Below are positions 47,973 through 61,542 of a DNA stretch of 64,000 nt, in pieces. The stretch comes from Alisma plantago-aquatica. Lineage: Eukaryota; Streptophyta; Magnoliopsida; Alismatales; Alismataceae. Location: positions 469,441,379 to 469,505,378 of the forward strand of contig OY856413.1 of the NCBI GenBank assembly GCA_963693085.1, given 5' to 3'. The notes beneath the pieces were generated by a model, which saw only the letters and a list, made by a program, of their open reading frames with translations, was not told the DNA's origin and made no database searches. A program made the translations under genes and the position numbers. Positions within the stretch are counted from its first letter, which is position 1; each line of letters opens with the position of its first letter.

Positions 47973-48472
47973 GATAGAAATGCTAGCACCGAGATCGTCT
48001 AATCCCTTCTTACATGAAGAGTCACCGATATGGCATGAAATCCCAAAGGATCTCAGGTCTTTCTACTTCTTGGGCATCTTTCTCTGGATGATATTGGAAG
48101 TGGTTGTTGCTAGCTTAACAATCTTGTATTCTTCAGTTATGTACTTCCTTGTGAGGACATACTTTAAATACTTAGTCCAGGCTGGTATCTCGGCCAGCGC
48201 ATCTAGAAAGGGTATATCTACGTGAAGCTTCTACATAGCTTCTTTAAACTTGTTGAATTGAGTATCGAGCTTTGTCTGCTTCAAACGAGATGGGAATGGA
48301 GGATGGGGCTTGTATACTGGCACATCCGGATCAGGTGTGTCTTCTATCTCTATAGCTAATGGTTCCTCCACTCTTGCTTTATCTGTCTTATCAACGGTTG
48401 GTTGTTCCTTCGGTTGAGACTCAGGTGTTGCAGAGTCTTGGACATTTGCAAAGTCATCATCGTTTGTTTCCG
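47973..48472 (-). pseudogene. gag-protease spacer and protease start of element C
   Basis: It reads YKPHPPFPSRLKQTKLDTQFNKF, a stop, then KLHVDIPFLDALAEIPAWTKYLKYVLTRK, the standard lead into the aspartic protease. A stop near 48062 precedes DLRSFGISCHIGDSSCKKGLDDLGA, with the catalytic Asp in the last five residues. Confidence 0.85.
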
Positions 48473-50177
48473 CTATTGGTATCTTAGCAGGGGGTCAGAG
48501 TAGTCTTTTCCAGACCTGGTGGTGACAACCTTCAATTGCTCTGGGTGCTTAGGATTGTTCTCTGGTTGACCAACAAAGACTCCAATAGGTGGCTTCATGC
48601 TAGCCGCAAGTTGAGCTAGTTGAGATTCAATAGCCTTCTGATGGGCTTGCTGGTTAGCTATCATAGTCTACTGCGACTGCAACATCTTCTCAATAGCTGA
48701 TAATTTGTCATCAGGAGATATGGGCCCTGCTTGTTGCCCTTGTTGTTGTTGTTGATAGGGGACTTGGTTGGGGTTTTGAAACTGAGAATTTTTCTGATAA
48801 TTTTTGTAGTTTCTATTCTGGAAGTTACCTTTGAAGTTCCCTTGATTCCCAAAATTCTGTTGTTGGTTATACTGGAATCCTGGAGGGCCTCGTTGTTGAG
48901 TATTTGAACCAAGTTGTCGCGAGTTCTCCACTCTAGAAGGATTTCATATTGAAAACCTGGATGGTTCCTATTCTGATTCAGATTATAGTACCCTTGGCCA
49001 GGGTTGGTGTTGACAACATTTAGATTTTCCATTTGACCATTATCTCCTTGGGCACAGGTATTGCTCAAAACAACATCATAGAGAATGTTACATGCTAGAG
49101 TAGAATGATTGGTTCCTTTTCATGCTTTACAGAAGGGTGAAGCTGACTTAACTTGCTCTTGTAGTCGAGGGGGTGAACGTCTTCTTTCATAAGCTGCGAG
49201 AGACAATTCTAGATGGTCTTGCTTGGAGACTAGGTGTTTGAGAGATTCGGCGATAGACTTGTACTCGGGTGTTGCTTCAGCCATAACTACCTTCAATACT
49301 CCTTTTCCAATAGGTCTATCCCAGTTGGCTTGGTTTTCAGCTCCAAGGGTGACAACCTTCCATCCGCTATCATAACTCTGATGCATGAAGTTCCTCCAAA
49401 CGAGGAATCCAAAAACCTCTTGATATCATCATCCACACCTCTATAAAAGATTTCAATGAGTTTATTCTTTGGAATGCCATGATGTGGGCACTTGCGTAGA
49501 AGCTCTTTGTATCTTTCCCATGCTTCGGCTAGGGATTCTCCAGGGGCCTGGGTGAATTGCGTTATTCGGCCCCTAATTTCATAGGTGAGAGAAGGTGGAT
49601 AAAACTTTTCCAGAAAAACATTTTGAAGTTGTTCCCAAGTGGTGATGGGTTCGCATTGCAAGGAGTTATACCAACTCATGGCTCTATCAGCAAGAGAGTA
49701 CTTGAAGAGGCAGAGTCTGATGGCGTCATCTGTGACTCCATTTTGCTTTGTCATGGCACATAAGTCTATGAATCTCAGAAGATGTTCTTGACTATCTTCT
49801 CCTTGCTTACCATAGAAAGGACTGTTTTGAAGCAACGTAACCCAATGTGCTCTTATCTCAAAATTTGGAGCGTTGATGGGATGAGGTTGCACTGGGTGAT
49901 GAACGTCCGTAGCTTTAGGGATCGAGAATTCTCTAAGGTCTTTTTGTAGCTCAGCTTGTTGAGCTGCTGCTTGAGCTGCCTGGATTTCTTCTTGAACTGT
50001 GGCTCGAGATTCTTGCGTAAGCCTATCTCTTTCTGCATTAAGGGCTTGAGATACCCTTCTAGCAATTTCCTCCTCTTGAGCCATTCTTGATTGGTTCTCT
50101 CTGTACTGATGGAGAAAGGTTTTGTCTATCTCAGGGTCAAAGCTAGCAGTGAGTCTGGGACTGTCTGAGCGGCGCAT
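48473..50177 (-). pseudogene. gag of element C
   Basis: Start MRRSDSPRLTASFDPEIDK (50177). A predicted helical/Ala-Gln-Glu-rich N-terminus (residues about 25-85) is followed by the retrotransposon gag domain: FEIRAHWVTLLQNSPFYGK, DDAIRLCLFKYSLADRAMSWYNSL and ITTWEQLQNVFLEKFYPP, then GESLAEAWERYKELLRKCPHHGIP. A frameshift near 49380 and another near 48930 are followed by a Gln/Asn-rich region (about 48930-48720) and VVTTRSGKDY (about 48520), the usual gag C-terminal signature. 294 codons are open from the start. No CCHC box is evident; HSTLACN near 49100 may be its remnant. Confidence 0.9.
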
Positions 50178-50335
50178 ACACTAGACTTTGTGTGATCCTA
50201 GGATAAAAAGATCTTTTACTGATGAGATGGACGGAGTATAACCGAATTCAAGTACATATGATCCCTAGTATCAAAAGTAAAAGGAAAACCTAAATTAGCC
50301 TCAAAAGAACTAGATCTAACTAGATGATTCTGTTG

Positions 50336-50353
50336 TCCCCGACAACGGCACTA
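50336..50353 (-). other. primer binding site of element C (tRNA-Asp type)
   Basis: The - strand reads tagtgccgttgtcgggga, 15 of 18 matches to tggcgccgttgccgggga, a few bases from the 5' LTR. Confidence 0.8.
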
Positions 50354-51632
50354 GAATTTGACGTGGCTTATATTATCGCACTAACAAACTCACTTAGGGT
50401 TGAAATCCCAAAGTTTTTAATCAAAACAACGTGCAATAATGCCACCCGCAAGCAGATGGGTCTTATCGCAGTATAGTTGAGGATCGAATCCCAAGGGACA
50501 ACGTTTTTAAGAATCTTTCTCTAGTCAAATCTAGTTGAATCAAGACTAATATTTAGAACAAGGTAGGTTGAATTGAGTTTAATTAAACTAAATGTAAGGA
50601 AAGTAAAAGAGCAGGATTAAAAGTTGATTAAAGATTAATGATGGAAATCCCTGGGATGGTCCCGGGTTTCACCACCACTACACATGCATTCACATCCAAA
50701 CATCAAACATCCAGGCAAGATACAACCATTCAAATAGAGCTTCTACAGAACCCCCCATACGGGCGTCAGGTTCGCATAAGCATCACCTTAGGTATTAGAT
50801 GTCTCGTCACCATCCAGATCACATACTTACGACTCTGAAGATACAAAAATCCAAATGAATTTGTGGGCCCCCTATATAGGCGTCAGGCACACAGAAGCAT
50901 CACCGTGGGCTAGATGGATCGTCACCGCACGGATCATACACTTACAACCTCAAGGAATCCCATTCTATTTCTACTTTAGGAGTCGACCGCGTTAATCGAC
51001 ATTCAAAACCTACGCATTGAAATTCTCGCAACATAGGAAATAAACAAGATAGATGCAAGCAGGTAATCAATCCACAAGCACACATCGATGATTAACAAAG
51101 AAATGAAAGATTATATACATGCCATGGAATGTTTAACAAAAAGATATGAAAGCATGGGTAGCGGGGCTAGTCCCCGCACCCCAGCGAAAGTAAACTACTC
51201 GCTCATGGTGAGAGAAGCAAGAATAACAAGAGAGAGAGAAGTTTCCTCCATGAGCATGGTGAAGAAGATGATCGCAGCTCGATCGAGAAACGGTCTTCTA
51301 CACGATGTCGGGGCAGACATGGACAAGGAGGGAAGAACACCACGGCAGATGGGGCAAATCTTCTCTCTCCACCTTCTTCTTCTGCTCGTAGTCCTCGCTC
51401 ACCACAGGAGGAGCAGCTCGTGGACGAGATGGTGGCATGTGTAGATGGAGCAGTTCTAGATCTGGATGAGGTGGCTTGCAGATCTTAGTCTTCTCTCCAG
51501 ATCTGGGTGAACAGGCTGCAAAACCACCACGAGGGCAGGTTCTTGGCTATGGAGATCGTCTCCTTAGGCCCAGGATAGTCCTACAGCCTAACGGTGTCTG
51601 GAGATGATGCTTTGGCTGACAGAAGTCGTGTC

Positions 51633-51647
51633 CTATTTATATGCAGG
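51633..51647 (-). promoter_or_regulatory. TATA box of element C, 5' LTR
   Basis: The - strand reads gcatataaataggac downstream of the motif array; this copy would drive the element. Confidence 0.7.
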
Positions 51648-51689
51648 CTGGGCACCGACTTAAAATCAAGACCTTGTCATTTCTGCAGC

Positions 51690-52000
51690 GGGTCGTGGCT
51701 TTTTTTGTGGTCGCGACATTTGTCGTGGTCGCGACATTTGTCATGGTCGCGGCTACAAAATTGGATTGCCGCGGTCGGGATTAGTAGCAGATCATGGCCA
51801 CAGGCAAATGACCTGGTTGCGATGTAGCAGAGCTCCCTTGGTCGTGGCTATTCTTGGATGTGGTTGGATAGCTGTGTACTGCAGGGAAGATCTCAAGCAG
51901 AGTCACGAGTGTACAAGGGTAGAACCACAGGCGCGATCATGGAATCGCGGACAGGTGGCTTAGCAAAAGATCGCGATGAGGCTCTAAATCGCGATCGTGA
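51690..52000. repeat. GTCGCGAC-type motif array in U3 of element C (right LTR)
   Basis: gggtcgtggct, tggtcgcgacatttgtc (twice), tggtcgcggct, tggttgcgatg, tggtcgtggct, agatcgcgatg, aatcgcgatcgtgat: the same array as in the left LTR, with CG/TG/CA differences between the copies. Confidence 0.75.
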
Positions 52001-52337
52001 TTAGGTCATGCTGGGAGAAGAAGGGGACCCTCTCACTACTGCTGCCCCCAAGCATGCTCGAACAGACGAAGGCCCAAAATAGAGTATTGGGCTGAGAAGA
52101 CAAGGCCCAAAAGCCCAAAGTGACCTGCACAGAGGTGCAAAATTTCAATAAAAAATAGAAGTTAAATCAAATAAGCCAATATAAGTTGCATATGAGAAGA
52201 TACAGCCAATAAAGGCTCATTAAAGCAATTAAATCAAGTCATCTCGCATATAAGAAGATAGAGCTAGTAAAAGTGAGTAATCAGGGCAAAACATGGCCAA
52301 ATGAGGCGATATGACTCAGATGAATATGCATTCATCA

Positions 52338-52342
52338 ATACT
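52338..52342. repeat. target-site duplication of element C, right copy
   Basis: atact directly after TTCATCA, identical to 41043-41047. Confidence 0.92.
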
Positions 52343-52600
52343 ACAACAGTCAAAGATGGTAATCTTCTTCAAAAGTCGTTGGGGTAATCAATGATGCCCA
52401 TTGCGATCATTATTTCTAGGCATGTACAATAGGTATTGATGATCCTTTAGGTCACTGACCTATCATGGATGGTCATCTTCTCATTATATTTGATGTGAAA
52501 TAAGGCGATGGAGGTGAATGGAAATAGTCAAGATGTGATGAAGGACTCCATGTGGGGCCTCTTAACTACTTGATTCTTTGTGGTCATTCCAAATATATCG

Positions 52601-52618
52601 AAGAAGAAGAAGAAGAAG
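52601..52618. repeat. (AAG)n microsatellite
   Basis: Six aag units in AT-rich non-coding sequence. Confidence 0.9.
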
Positions 52619-55600
52619 GTGACAACAACAAGAAAATATGTTGTGTAGTTCAAAATTGTGGTGTGTTGAATATGCTAGTTATGGAGTTGTCCTAGTTTTA
52701 CACAACATAGAAGAAAGAACGACTCACCAGTAAAAATCACCACCAAAGGACTAAAGGAGGTTGCTAAGTTTTGACAATGCATGTCTCTTTCTCAAATGCA
52801 ATTGCACTAGATTTTGAGAAGTCGTCCTGGTTATTGTTATGTTGTTTGGGGCAAAAGTTCCTCCTAGGAAAAGAAGTATGGTAGTGGAGTGGACTAAGGG
52901 GTAGGGGCTAAGGTTTATGTCTTTTGATGAGTTGAAGAAATGATTAGTAGTCATGGAAACTAATTTGTTTAAAACAATGTGGAAGATTGAATAATATATG
53001 GTATTTCAATAACTAGGGGTTACAGTCTTACCCCTGCCTTTGATAAGTTACTAGTTTTTGAAAACATTTTATGGTATGTTGAAGTACTTTGGAAAGTAGG
53101 GTTAAAACGTTTATATGATAATAAACATGATGTTTAGTCCATTTTCATGTCAGGTCCAAAATACCATGACACTTCCAGACATATTTGAAACATATATTGT
53201 AAATGAAATTCTTGGGGATATATGTTCCTTGAATTTCTTCAATAAATTTGCAAAAATTACATGTTGTGTAATGAAAACACACTATGCTGAGAAATTCATA
53301 CTAGATTTGTTGTATTATAAAAGTTTTTAAACATGTTTTATAATTTTGTTAGATGTTGTGCTTTTTAAATACTACTACTTCTTTCATGTCATCTAATCCA
53401 TAAACACTTCATCTATGTTACAAAAAGTGTAAACATGACATTTTCTTCTTCCTTCAGTGATATAAAAACATGCAATGTAAGTGATAAACAATCATGCATA
53501 GGACCTCAAATGACATTTTCCACAGTGATTATTGTGTTTTACTCACAAAAAAATATCAGAATGAAAAAGACCTAAACTTAGTCAACTAGACTAAATGTAA
53601 ACTATACAAATAACTCCCACAAAATCACTTCATTTATAGTCCAGAACCAAACTCTTCATGTTCTTCAACCTCCTACAGAGGAGGGAGTCACCCAATCAAA
53701 TGTGGTTGTAAATGGCTTAGTATGGCTCCAACTAATCCTTTGATGCAGACAAATATGCAAGCTGGCCAAACTGGTTCCCCAACATTCGGGAGTGTTTAAC
53801 TTACCATAAAAAATTTAACTATACCAAAAACTTTGTTTGAACCTTTTTGTAGTGTGTCCCTCATTGACTTTCCTTGCAAACAAAACTTTCCATTCTCTTA
53901 TTATGAGTGTAGGCAAAGGTCTCCATGAGGGACACTCATTTAGTTTTTCTTATGTATGTTGCGGTCATTGCAAATTGAAGTTTCTATTTTCGCCATTTTT
54001 TAACCCTTGATTTCCCCTATTTCCTTGTTGGTATTTATTTTTTAACTTGAGGGTTGTTGATGCATGTTTTGAACATTATTGTTGTTGTGGTAGTAGATGT
54101 TTGGGCGATCTTGCTAATCTAGATTGTAGATGTTGAAAAATGGACCAGAGGTCTAGTTGTTTACGTAGTTACTAGAATTGTTACATTGTTACAACATTGA
54201 GTCTTAAGATGGCAATGAGGTAAATAAGTTTTTGTCTGTTACACATGGTTCAAAAATTATAATGGTGTCATATACTTTCTTATTTTATGGTCTATCCATC
54301 TTTTGAGTAGTTTTATCCATATTTTCCTATAGGACATAAAATACATCAATGTTATGTTTCCACTTTTCCTTATAGAAGTTAAATTTTTAGAAGAAAAGGG
54401 TGCTCTCTCATTGCAATGGTTCAAGAACACCCTATGATATCTAGAGCCAAATCATCACCTTCTTTCATGCTATAATTAGACTTCTTGATGGTTATTGAGT
54501 GCTTGTTCTTTTACTAGTATTGGCTGTCATTTATTTTCCATACCCTCCCTTATATTACATGCCTGGTTGGGTGTCTTATTTATTAGAGATCCACATGAGA
54601 CTGGATTTATTACTTGACACGTACTAGGTGGTAAACCATTGTAAAAGGTTTGCATTAGTAACCACTATCATAAATCATGATGTGACACAAGTGTTAGGGC
54701 CCTTTATATATTTTCCAATCCTATTACATATTCACTCCATATTTTTGGGTGAATTTGGTATATTGATTCCTCAACTGAAAAAGTCTTAGTTGATTGGTAA
54801 TTCTTTGCAACAAAAATTTTAGGAGAAGTTATTGATAGATTCATGAGAAATGAAAATAGACAGACTTTGGCTTGCGTGTTGAGGTATATAAATCATGTGC
54901 TACATGGAGGTTTTGATCTTCTATAGTTATTCCTCAAAAGCAGTTTTGATGTATCATCTACATGACTTGGGGGATTATAGATAAATTATTTGCCTCAATT
55001 CATGGGGAATTCATTGACCCATTATGGTTGATGGAAGTAGGAAACAAAAAGTCTTTTAACAAACAATCATATCCATTATTTCCACAATTAGTTCTTGGTA
55101 TAAATTATTTATGGGATAAGTAATGTAGTTTTTCAGGAAATATGAAGATTTCTCAAAGTTTGAATGGTTTTCATGTCAAATACAAGTGGAATTCCCAGAC
55201 TATTATTCCTAGTGTGTGGTAAGCACATGATAATGATTCACTACAAAAGAGAAACTATAATTGATTAATCATGCATATGATACTAATATGGAATTGTAGT
55301 AGTAAATGAAGTGATTATGGAAGAATGAATGGATATAGTGATATGAAGAAACGTAGTCTTCTGTACTAACTAGAATTCCTACTCTATAAGGACCAAACAA
55401 ACACTAGCACCAATAACTTGTTGTACAAGTAATAAGTTTCTATAATTAATTTGACTCACTTACCCCGCAAGTATGTGAGACTGATTTAGTAGACATCTAA
55501 AGGGACCAATCTAATTAAACTAATTTGAACTTTTGACAATCTAGGTTGGTTTAAAACATGGATTTGGTTAGCATTAAATTTATAATTAAAGTAGTCGATT

Positions 55601-57838
55601 CAAAACTAATTTAAAATTTAAAAAAATGGTTTCAATAAGGTTGGAAGAAGCATCTGAGACTTATGGTTTCACCACACCATAGGTATGATATCAAACAATT
55701 AATTATATTATAAACTAGTTCAAGCATTCTAATAGGGAAATAAGTGATCACAAGTCACTTTGTTAATAAATTGGATAAACCTATCAATATATTGGGAACT
55801 CCCATCATTAGGAAAGGTCTAAATCTCTTAGTATCCAACCCTATGTTTAACCTAATAATTTCTTAGGATTAGGCTAATTGGTCATGATGAAATATATTTA
55901 ATCTCCTATGCAACCTCTCATCATGCATCAAAAATCATAACACATAAGGGTGGTGAATCATCAATACACCGAATCAAACACATAATCGTTGTTGAATAAA
56001 AATGGGAACTCATAGTTAATTAATAAATGATAAATAATCAACATGAAATGACTAGGATCTACTCCTCGACTTCAACAATAATGTGATTATTTGCTCATGT
56101 CATAAGTTTGCAAGCATGAATTAAATGCAACAATATAGTTCTTCAAGGATTGATAAAAAGTCCAAAGGAAAGATAAGGATGACTTTTGAAGATAAAGAGA
56201 GACCCAATTCATTGAAGTAAATGTATGTTGGACATCATCCAATCTCCTCCTAATATTTTGATGAAGTGTATAACAATTAACCTATAGAGACGGAATTAGA
56301 TGGAGGTTGTTGGTGGAGGATATCCTCTCCTACTTCAATTCCCCTCTTTGGTATGGTGCAAGCCATCCTTCTCCAATGCTCTACCCATGTGTTATATAAA
56401 CGATCCGAATAATGTATGGATCATTGACTCAGATGTAAACCCAACCATTTTCTATCTATGATAATTTAATAATTTTGATAATTTCAGCAGCAGACACTTA
56501 CACATCATATACCATATAGTTGTAATTTATTGTATACTTCAGTCTATTATTGGGCAACATAACATGAAAATTGGATTAAGGTCGTGATATTTTTGGCTAG
56601 TATCTACCAAATGTTTTGAAGAACATTGATTAAGTGACATTTTTGGCTTGCGATTTTTGCAAAGTGTTCCTATCTTATTTGGCATGGAACACTCAGTGTA
56701 ACTGATAAACACGACATTTTAAAATCTTGATTTAGCATGATTGCCTTCTAATCATTGTAAAATTTGATGATATCCTAACAAAGAGGACCTTGTGTCTTCG
56801 CAGGTGGGAAATGTGATCAAATAAAGGGTATTGCAATCAAAATCATCAAATGAAACAAATAACAACAAAAAAACATAAACTGGAAATATTCAATAACAAT
56901 TTGAGATAAAAAATGAATAAGTGTTTAACTTTTCTAGAAAAATAAAATATTTAAATGGCCTATAAAAGCATGATTTCATTTTATTAGAAAATATACCTAG
57001 TCATCATTAGGATTTAGCATAAAACCTAATTTCTCTTTGTAGTAAATACTAAAACCCTAAGGAAGTATGTTAGGATACATAACATAGTGATTTGGGATAT
57101 TTATCGAGAATTCAATGATTGAAATTTAGAAGAACAAGAAAGACTTAGTTTAAGTCAAGAATTAAAATATCTATGAAGTTGAAAATATAATTCATTTGAT
57201 TCAAAAAAACAATGCAGATGATATTGTACGAAACATAATTATATAAAACTGATCATGACAAATTTTGATTCGACCACAATTTGGTGTAGTACATATCATT
57301 TAATAAATGCATATCTAGGGTAAATCTCCAAGTGGACTGATTTATAGAGAGTACAAACCGACTTGTCACGTCTAAAACCCAAATATCAACATTTAGATGA
57401 TATTATATAATATCTAAAGAGAAAGTAGAATGACAAGTCTCATAGAAAGTCTAACTGACTTGGGACCTAAGTTGTGATAGTAAACTAAAATTGGGAATAA
57501 GTAGGGAATCAACCTAGTAAGTTAGTCTAACTTATAAGAAAGTAATTAGACATCTAGTTATGTGATATATTTATTGATTGATTAATGCCAATTTGATATT
57601 TCACACTTTATTTATCTATCCAATAAACATGATTTGAGTTGTGAGATCATGTTCACTTAGACTATGACTCATAATAAAGCTTTAGATATGATGTTGGAAT
57701 TTGGGGTGACCATGGATGATGTTGCAAAGTAGGAATGAAATAATGATGTTCTTTGACATTTTAGTTTATTGAGGTCATAGTCAATTATAACATTGGTTTC
57801 TTATTGTTATGACTTTGGCATTTCATAATAATCACCAT

Positions 57839-57862
57839 CTTCTCTCTCTCTCTCTCTCTCTT
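57839..57862. repeat. (TC)n microsatellite
   Basis: About 11-12 tc units in a row within non-coding sequence. Confidence 0.95.
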
Positions 57863-60224
57863 CACTTTCTTTCATCATTTAGAACCTATGTTCAATCAAA
57901 GGGCTTGTTTAGAGATCTATTTTTTATTTTGATGCTCTATTTCATGAAATTTAACTCAATTAGAAATCAAATTCCTTTCCGTAAGACTCTAAAATAATAG
58001 TTAGTTGGAATAGGTGAGTGAACACTATAATAACTTAGTTTTCTATACTTAATATATGAATCGTATTTTTGATCCTAAGGTTTCTCTTGACATAATAGTA
58101 AACTTTGTGTTATTTCTATAAGTGAACGATTATAGGACAATTTTAATATTGCATAAACTTGATCAAATAATGATTTTTAATCATGAAACATTTTTGCAAT
58201 CTATGTAACTCATTTAGTAGAGAATTCAGAAAATTATTCAAGATTTTCATTAAAAACTCAAATTTTATAGTTCATGGGTCTTTGAACTATGGTTTTTTCA
58301 AATTCCAAGATAATTTAATTTGATTGGTATTATGCATTTTAAATGAATTATTATTCTTGAGTAAAAAATATGGTATTTGGAAAGTTAAGGTTCCCAACTT
58401 ATAAATTTTCAAAATCCTCAAAACTTTGAATGCACTGGTGAGATCCTAGGTCAGTTATATGAATAAAAATAATTAGTAGAGTAGGGAATACAATGAATAA
58501 TGAATTGGTATCAATTTTTTCAATGAAATTAAACAAAGTCTTATCAATTGAATTACAAGTAATAGAAAGTGCAAATATTATACTTGTGCCATAAGTGCCC
58601 TAGAACTCTTCCAGGATGTTTGTACTAGGAAGTGTGAAATAGGTGTTTCAGTGATGTCTCAGTCAAGTAGGTTGTGACCTGGGTTGTGATATATTCTTGG
58701 GGAAATATGATTTGTATGTGTGCTTAATTGGCACTCTATACACTAGGAGTATCACCTCGAGTTTTATCTACTTCACTGCAATCAAGAAAATATGTTGATT
58801 ACCTACTAACTCAATGTAGAAGAATTCCTTTGTGTTTGAGGCTAATATCGTAGAGGCACCACTCCTCACCTGTGTAATGGAATCAAAGTTTACACACTTT
58901 GTTAAATGACAATAGCTTATATGTGGAAAACTTGTTGCATACAAATATTTTTTGATTGTAGACCTTAGGTTCCAAGTTTTACCTTATATGTTAAGTTATA
59001 TAGTAGTGTGTTAAGTTATGTAGTAGTGGTTTTTCATGGACAAAACTATCTAATTGATTTTAGGGGGGAATTTAAATGATAATTTGTAGGTAGAACTCAG
59101 ACACATTGATTATATAAGTCACAACCAAATATGATATTAAAATGCCTCATGATTAGAGCTATGCTTACACATAAGTTTCTTAGAAGATAGACCAAAACCT
59201 AAGTGATTCAAAGTGATACATTCAATCACATATATAAAATTTCGAATGTTGTTTTTCTAATTTAGGGTCCTTAAATTCATCATAATCATTTATATATGAA
59301 AACCACAAGATCCAGCTTTAAGCATCTACCTGTTATGAATAAGTATAGGCCATTGTAAATTTTCACAATTTAGAAGTATTTACATAACATGCAAGATAAT
59401 TTACAATGTATGGCCACTACTATAGAACATACAATTCAAAAAATTACATTTGATAAAACCTTCCTTTCCTAAAATATCATGCATGCCTCTACATACTATT
59501 ATACCACCATACCTCTTGGAAAAATGATCATGTGCAGACTTGACCTGATGTGATGCCTTTGATTAAGAATGGATGCTAAAATATTTGGATTATCCTCATG
59601 AGATAGAAGGCCTTAATGAGTTTCTCTACACACAACTTGGTTGAGAAATATATGAAGTTCAAATTAAAATGAAAGACTCAAAATTTAAATCATCACAACA
59701 CAATAAAAAAAGTGATTGAAAATATAATAAGTCTTAGTTTTAAATCACAAGAAGTTATAAAGGCTAAAATAATATATGCTTACATTATTCCTAATCAACT
59801 TGGTTGCACCTATCAAGTTGTAATTTATATGGACATGTATTCCATATACCCTAAAATATAAATCTTATGGTTTAAGATGTCGTTTCGATTGCTTACATCT
59901 CTTCTTGTAAGTGTAATCCTACTACTAAACCACACAATCCTTAAATGGTTCATTTTTAGTACTTGATGAATGCATATTCATCCCACTTTTATTGCATGTT
60001 CTAGTCTAGAATTATCATATTTCCCTTTCTTATTTCCTATTTTTAACTCAAATTCTTCTAGATTTCCTTTAATTGTAAAATTTCAATTTTTGTAGAAATT
60101 CTCACTCTTTGACACAAAAATACATTCATATAATCCAAGAGAGTCACTATGACCCATTCCATGTCTCAATTTCCAACTTTGGAAGATATTGAAGGCTCAC
60201 ATACTCATTCATACATGATCTAGA

Positions 60225-60600
60225 AGGTCGGCCAATTGACCGATTTCACCAATCGGTCTATCGGTTGAGCCTCCGAATGAATCCCTCAAACTGAAAATGG
60301 GTTGATTTTCACACCTAGTAGACCGTATAATGGTTTTGTACAAAATATTACATAGTTTGTTAATCTCCATGTGACCCCCAGATCAATTGACTGGCATCTG
60401 TAGTTTCATGATCCAACTGTGATGCATCTTCAGCATGCATGGGTTGGCTGACTGATTGTCCAGATGGGCCGACCTACAAGGAAATATTCAGAGCATCTAG
60501 CCACACTAGTTTTTCAAGTGATAAATCAATATAAGAAATTGTTAAATCCATGGTCGATCATCTTTCCAATTTGGTCGAGTTGTTGACAAATCAACAAACT
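60225..60600. repeat. ggtcgg/gaccgatt/ggtcgag word array in U3 of element D
   Basis: ggtcggccaattgaccgatt, caccaatcggtctatcggttga, ttggctgactgatt, gggccgacc, tggtcgatc and ttggtcgagttg. They lie upstream of the TATA box, as in the other LTRs. Confidence 0.6.
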
Positions 60601-60697
60601 GATCCAATTACATTGATTGATTGATGACTTGAATAATTTTTTTTTGAAAGGCCATCTTAGCCCATCTGATGTAAAAATTGATGAACATGTGGTTCCC

Positions 60698-60709
60698 TTA
60701 TATAAAAAG
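60698..60709 (+). promoter_or_regulatory. TATA box of element D LTR
   Basis: ttatataaaaag followed by ggccatacac; single strong TATA within the LTR. Confidence 0.55.
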
Positions 60710-61523
60710 GGCCATACACTAATTCAAGGACTTCAACTACTCTTGGTTCTAACCTATCCATTGGAGCAAGGAGTGAAGAGAGAGTGCAACACTATGTTCT
60801 TTATCAAGATCATCATACATGCTGGCACAAAAGTGAATATCTATTGCTAGAGATCATTGGCCTTACTTCTCTTTACCTTCTATAATATGAATCTTTCTTC
60901 CTCTCCTTGTATTTGTGTTTTTCCTATGAAGATGGGAAAGTCATATCATCACTGAGACATGGGGAGTAGCCTTGTTGTGTAGATTTCATTTGATTTTTAT
61001 CAAACTTGTTTCTTTATGAATGTTTATATTTCTTTTCAATTGATTATTGATAGTTCTTAAAAATTCATCAATCAAACTACATATTTTTATAATCCTTGAT
61101 GTAGAGATTGTGAAATTTGAGATCAATTGAGCGATTGAATTTGTTGAAGTCAGTATGAGATCTCAAAACATGTTTTCTAGGACAATCAATTTATGGTTTG
61201 TTGGTAACTGTACCTCGAGCCCACGGGGCAAATCGATACTTCTGTAGTCCATATCTTGAAAGGGTATGGATTCACATAGTCTAATATTAAAATATGTATT
61301 TGAAGAAATCTAAAAGAATTTGATGATTGCATATGCATCAGTGGTGAACTCCACATGCCCTGGCATCTTTATTTCCTATTTATTTATATTTTTACTTTTG
61401 TCTTTATTCCCTTGCTCTTAGTTTAATCACCAATCAACCAACGATTTCCGCAATATTGATCTTAAAACTTGGGGTTTAATCACCTAGGGATAATTTGTCT
61501 TGTAGTAATACCACATATAAACT

Positions 61524-61542
61524 CTAGCACCTTTTCTTGTTA
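61524..61542 (+). other. weak primer-binding-site-like sequence of element D
   Basis: tagcaccttttcttgtta occupies the place where element C has tagtgccgttgtcgggga. Only part matches, so this is a decayed site or a different primer. Confidence 0.3.

Larger units (their letters stand above)
41048..52337 (-). mobile_element. element C: complete Athila/Tat-type Ty3/gypsy element
   Basis: Two colinear LTRs (1986 and 1979 bp, about 95% identical by eye) flank gag, protease, RT, RNase H and integrase on the - strand. An Asp-type PBS adjoins the right LTR and a purine tract the left. Exact atact target duplications bracket it. Genes are in better shape than in element A (a 422-codon and a 294-codon open stretch) but frameshifts and stops still prevent function. 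No third ORF was recognised between integrase and the 3' LTR. Confidence 0.95.
50359..52337 (-). repeat. right LTR of element C (its 5' LTR)
   Basis: Colinear with 41048-43033. TATA on the - strand (gcatataaatagg) at 51633-51647 and gtcgcgac-type words at 51690-52000. Differences from the left copy are mostly single transitions, many at CG sites in U3. Confidence 0.95.
52343..59963. other. long AT-rich stretch without convincing gene
   Basis: Frames do not exceed about 70 codons. There are an (AAG)n run at 52601-52618 and a (TC)n run at 57839-57862. Around 54840-55070, broken phrases such as TLACVLRYINHVLHGG and RKQKVF weakly recall the copia RT-RNase H junction. No LTR pair, TIR or gene structure is visible. 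Confidence 0.4.
59964..61522 (+). repeat. 5' LTR of element D (about 1.56 kb)
   Basis: The left end is fixed by the terminus shared with element C. The right end is inferred from aaactctagcacc, which aligns with the aattctagtgcc that follows the LTR in element C. U3 has gaccgatt/cggtcgag words (60225-60600) before the TATA box. No second copy in the window to confirm it. Confidence 0.55.

Noticed and set aside
53115..53330. 71-codon ORF (MIINMMFSPFSC...)
   Set aside because: AT-rich, no motif, no neighbour; likely chance.
54840..55070. Phrases resembling the copia RT-RNase H junction (TLACVLRYINHVLHGG, RKQKVF)
   Set aside because: Too short and too broken to claim; a profile search of 54500-55300 with copia RT/RNase H models would decide.
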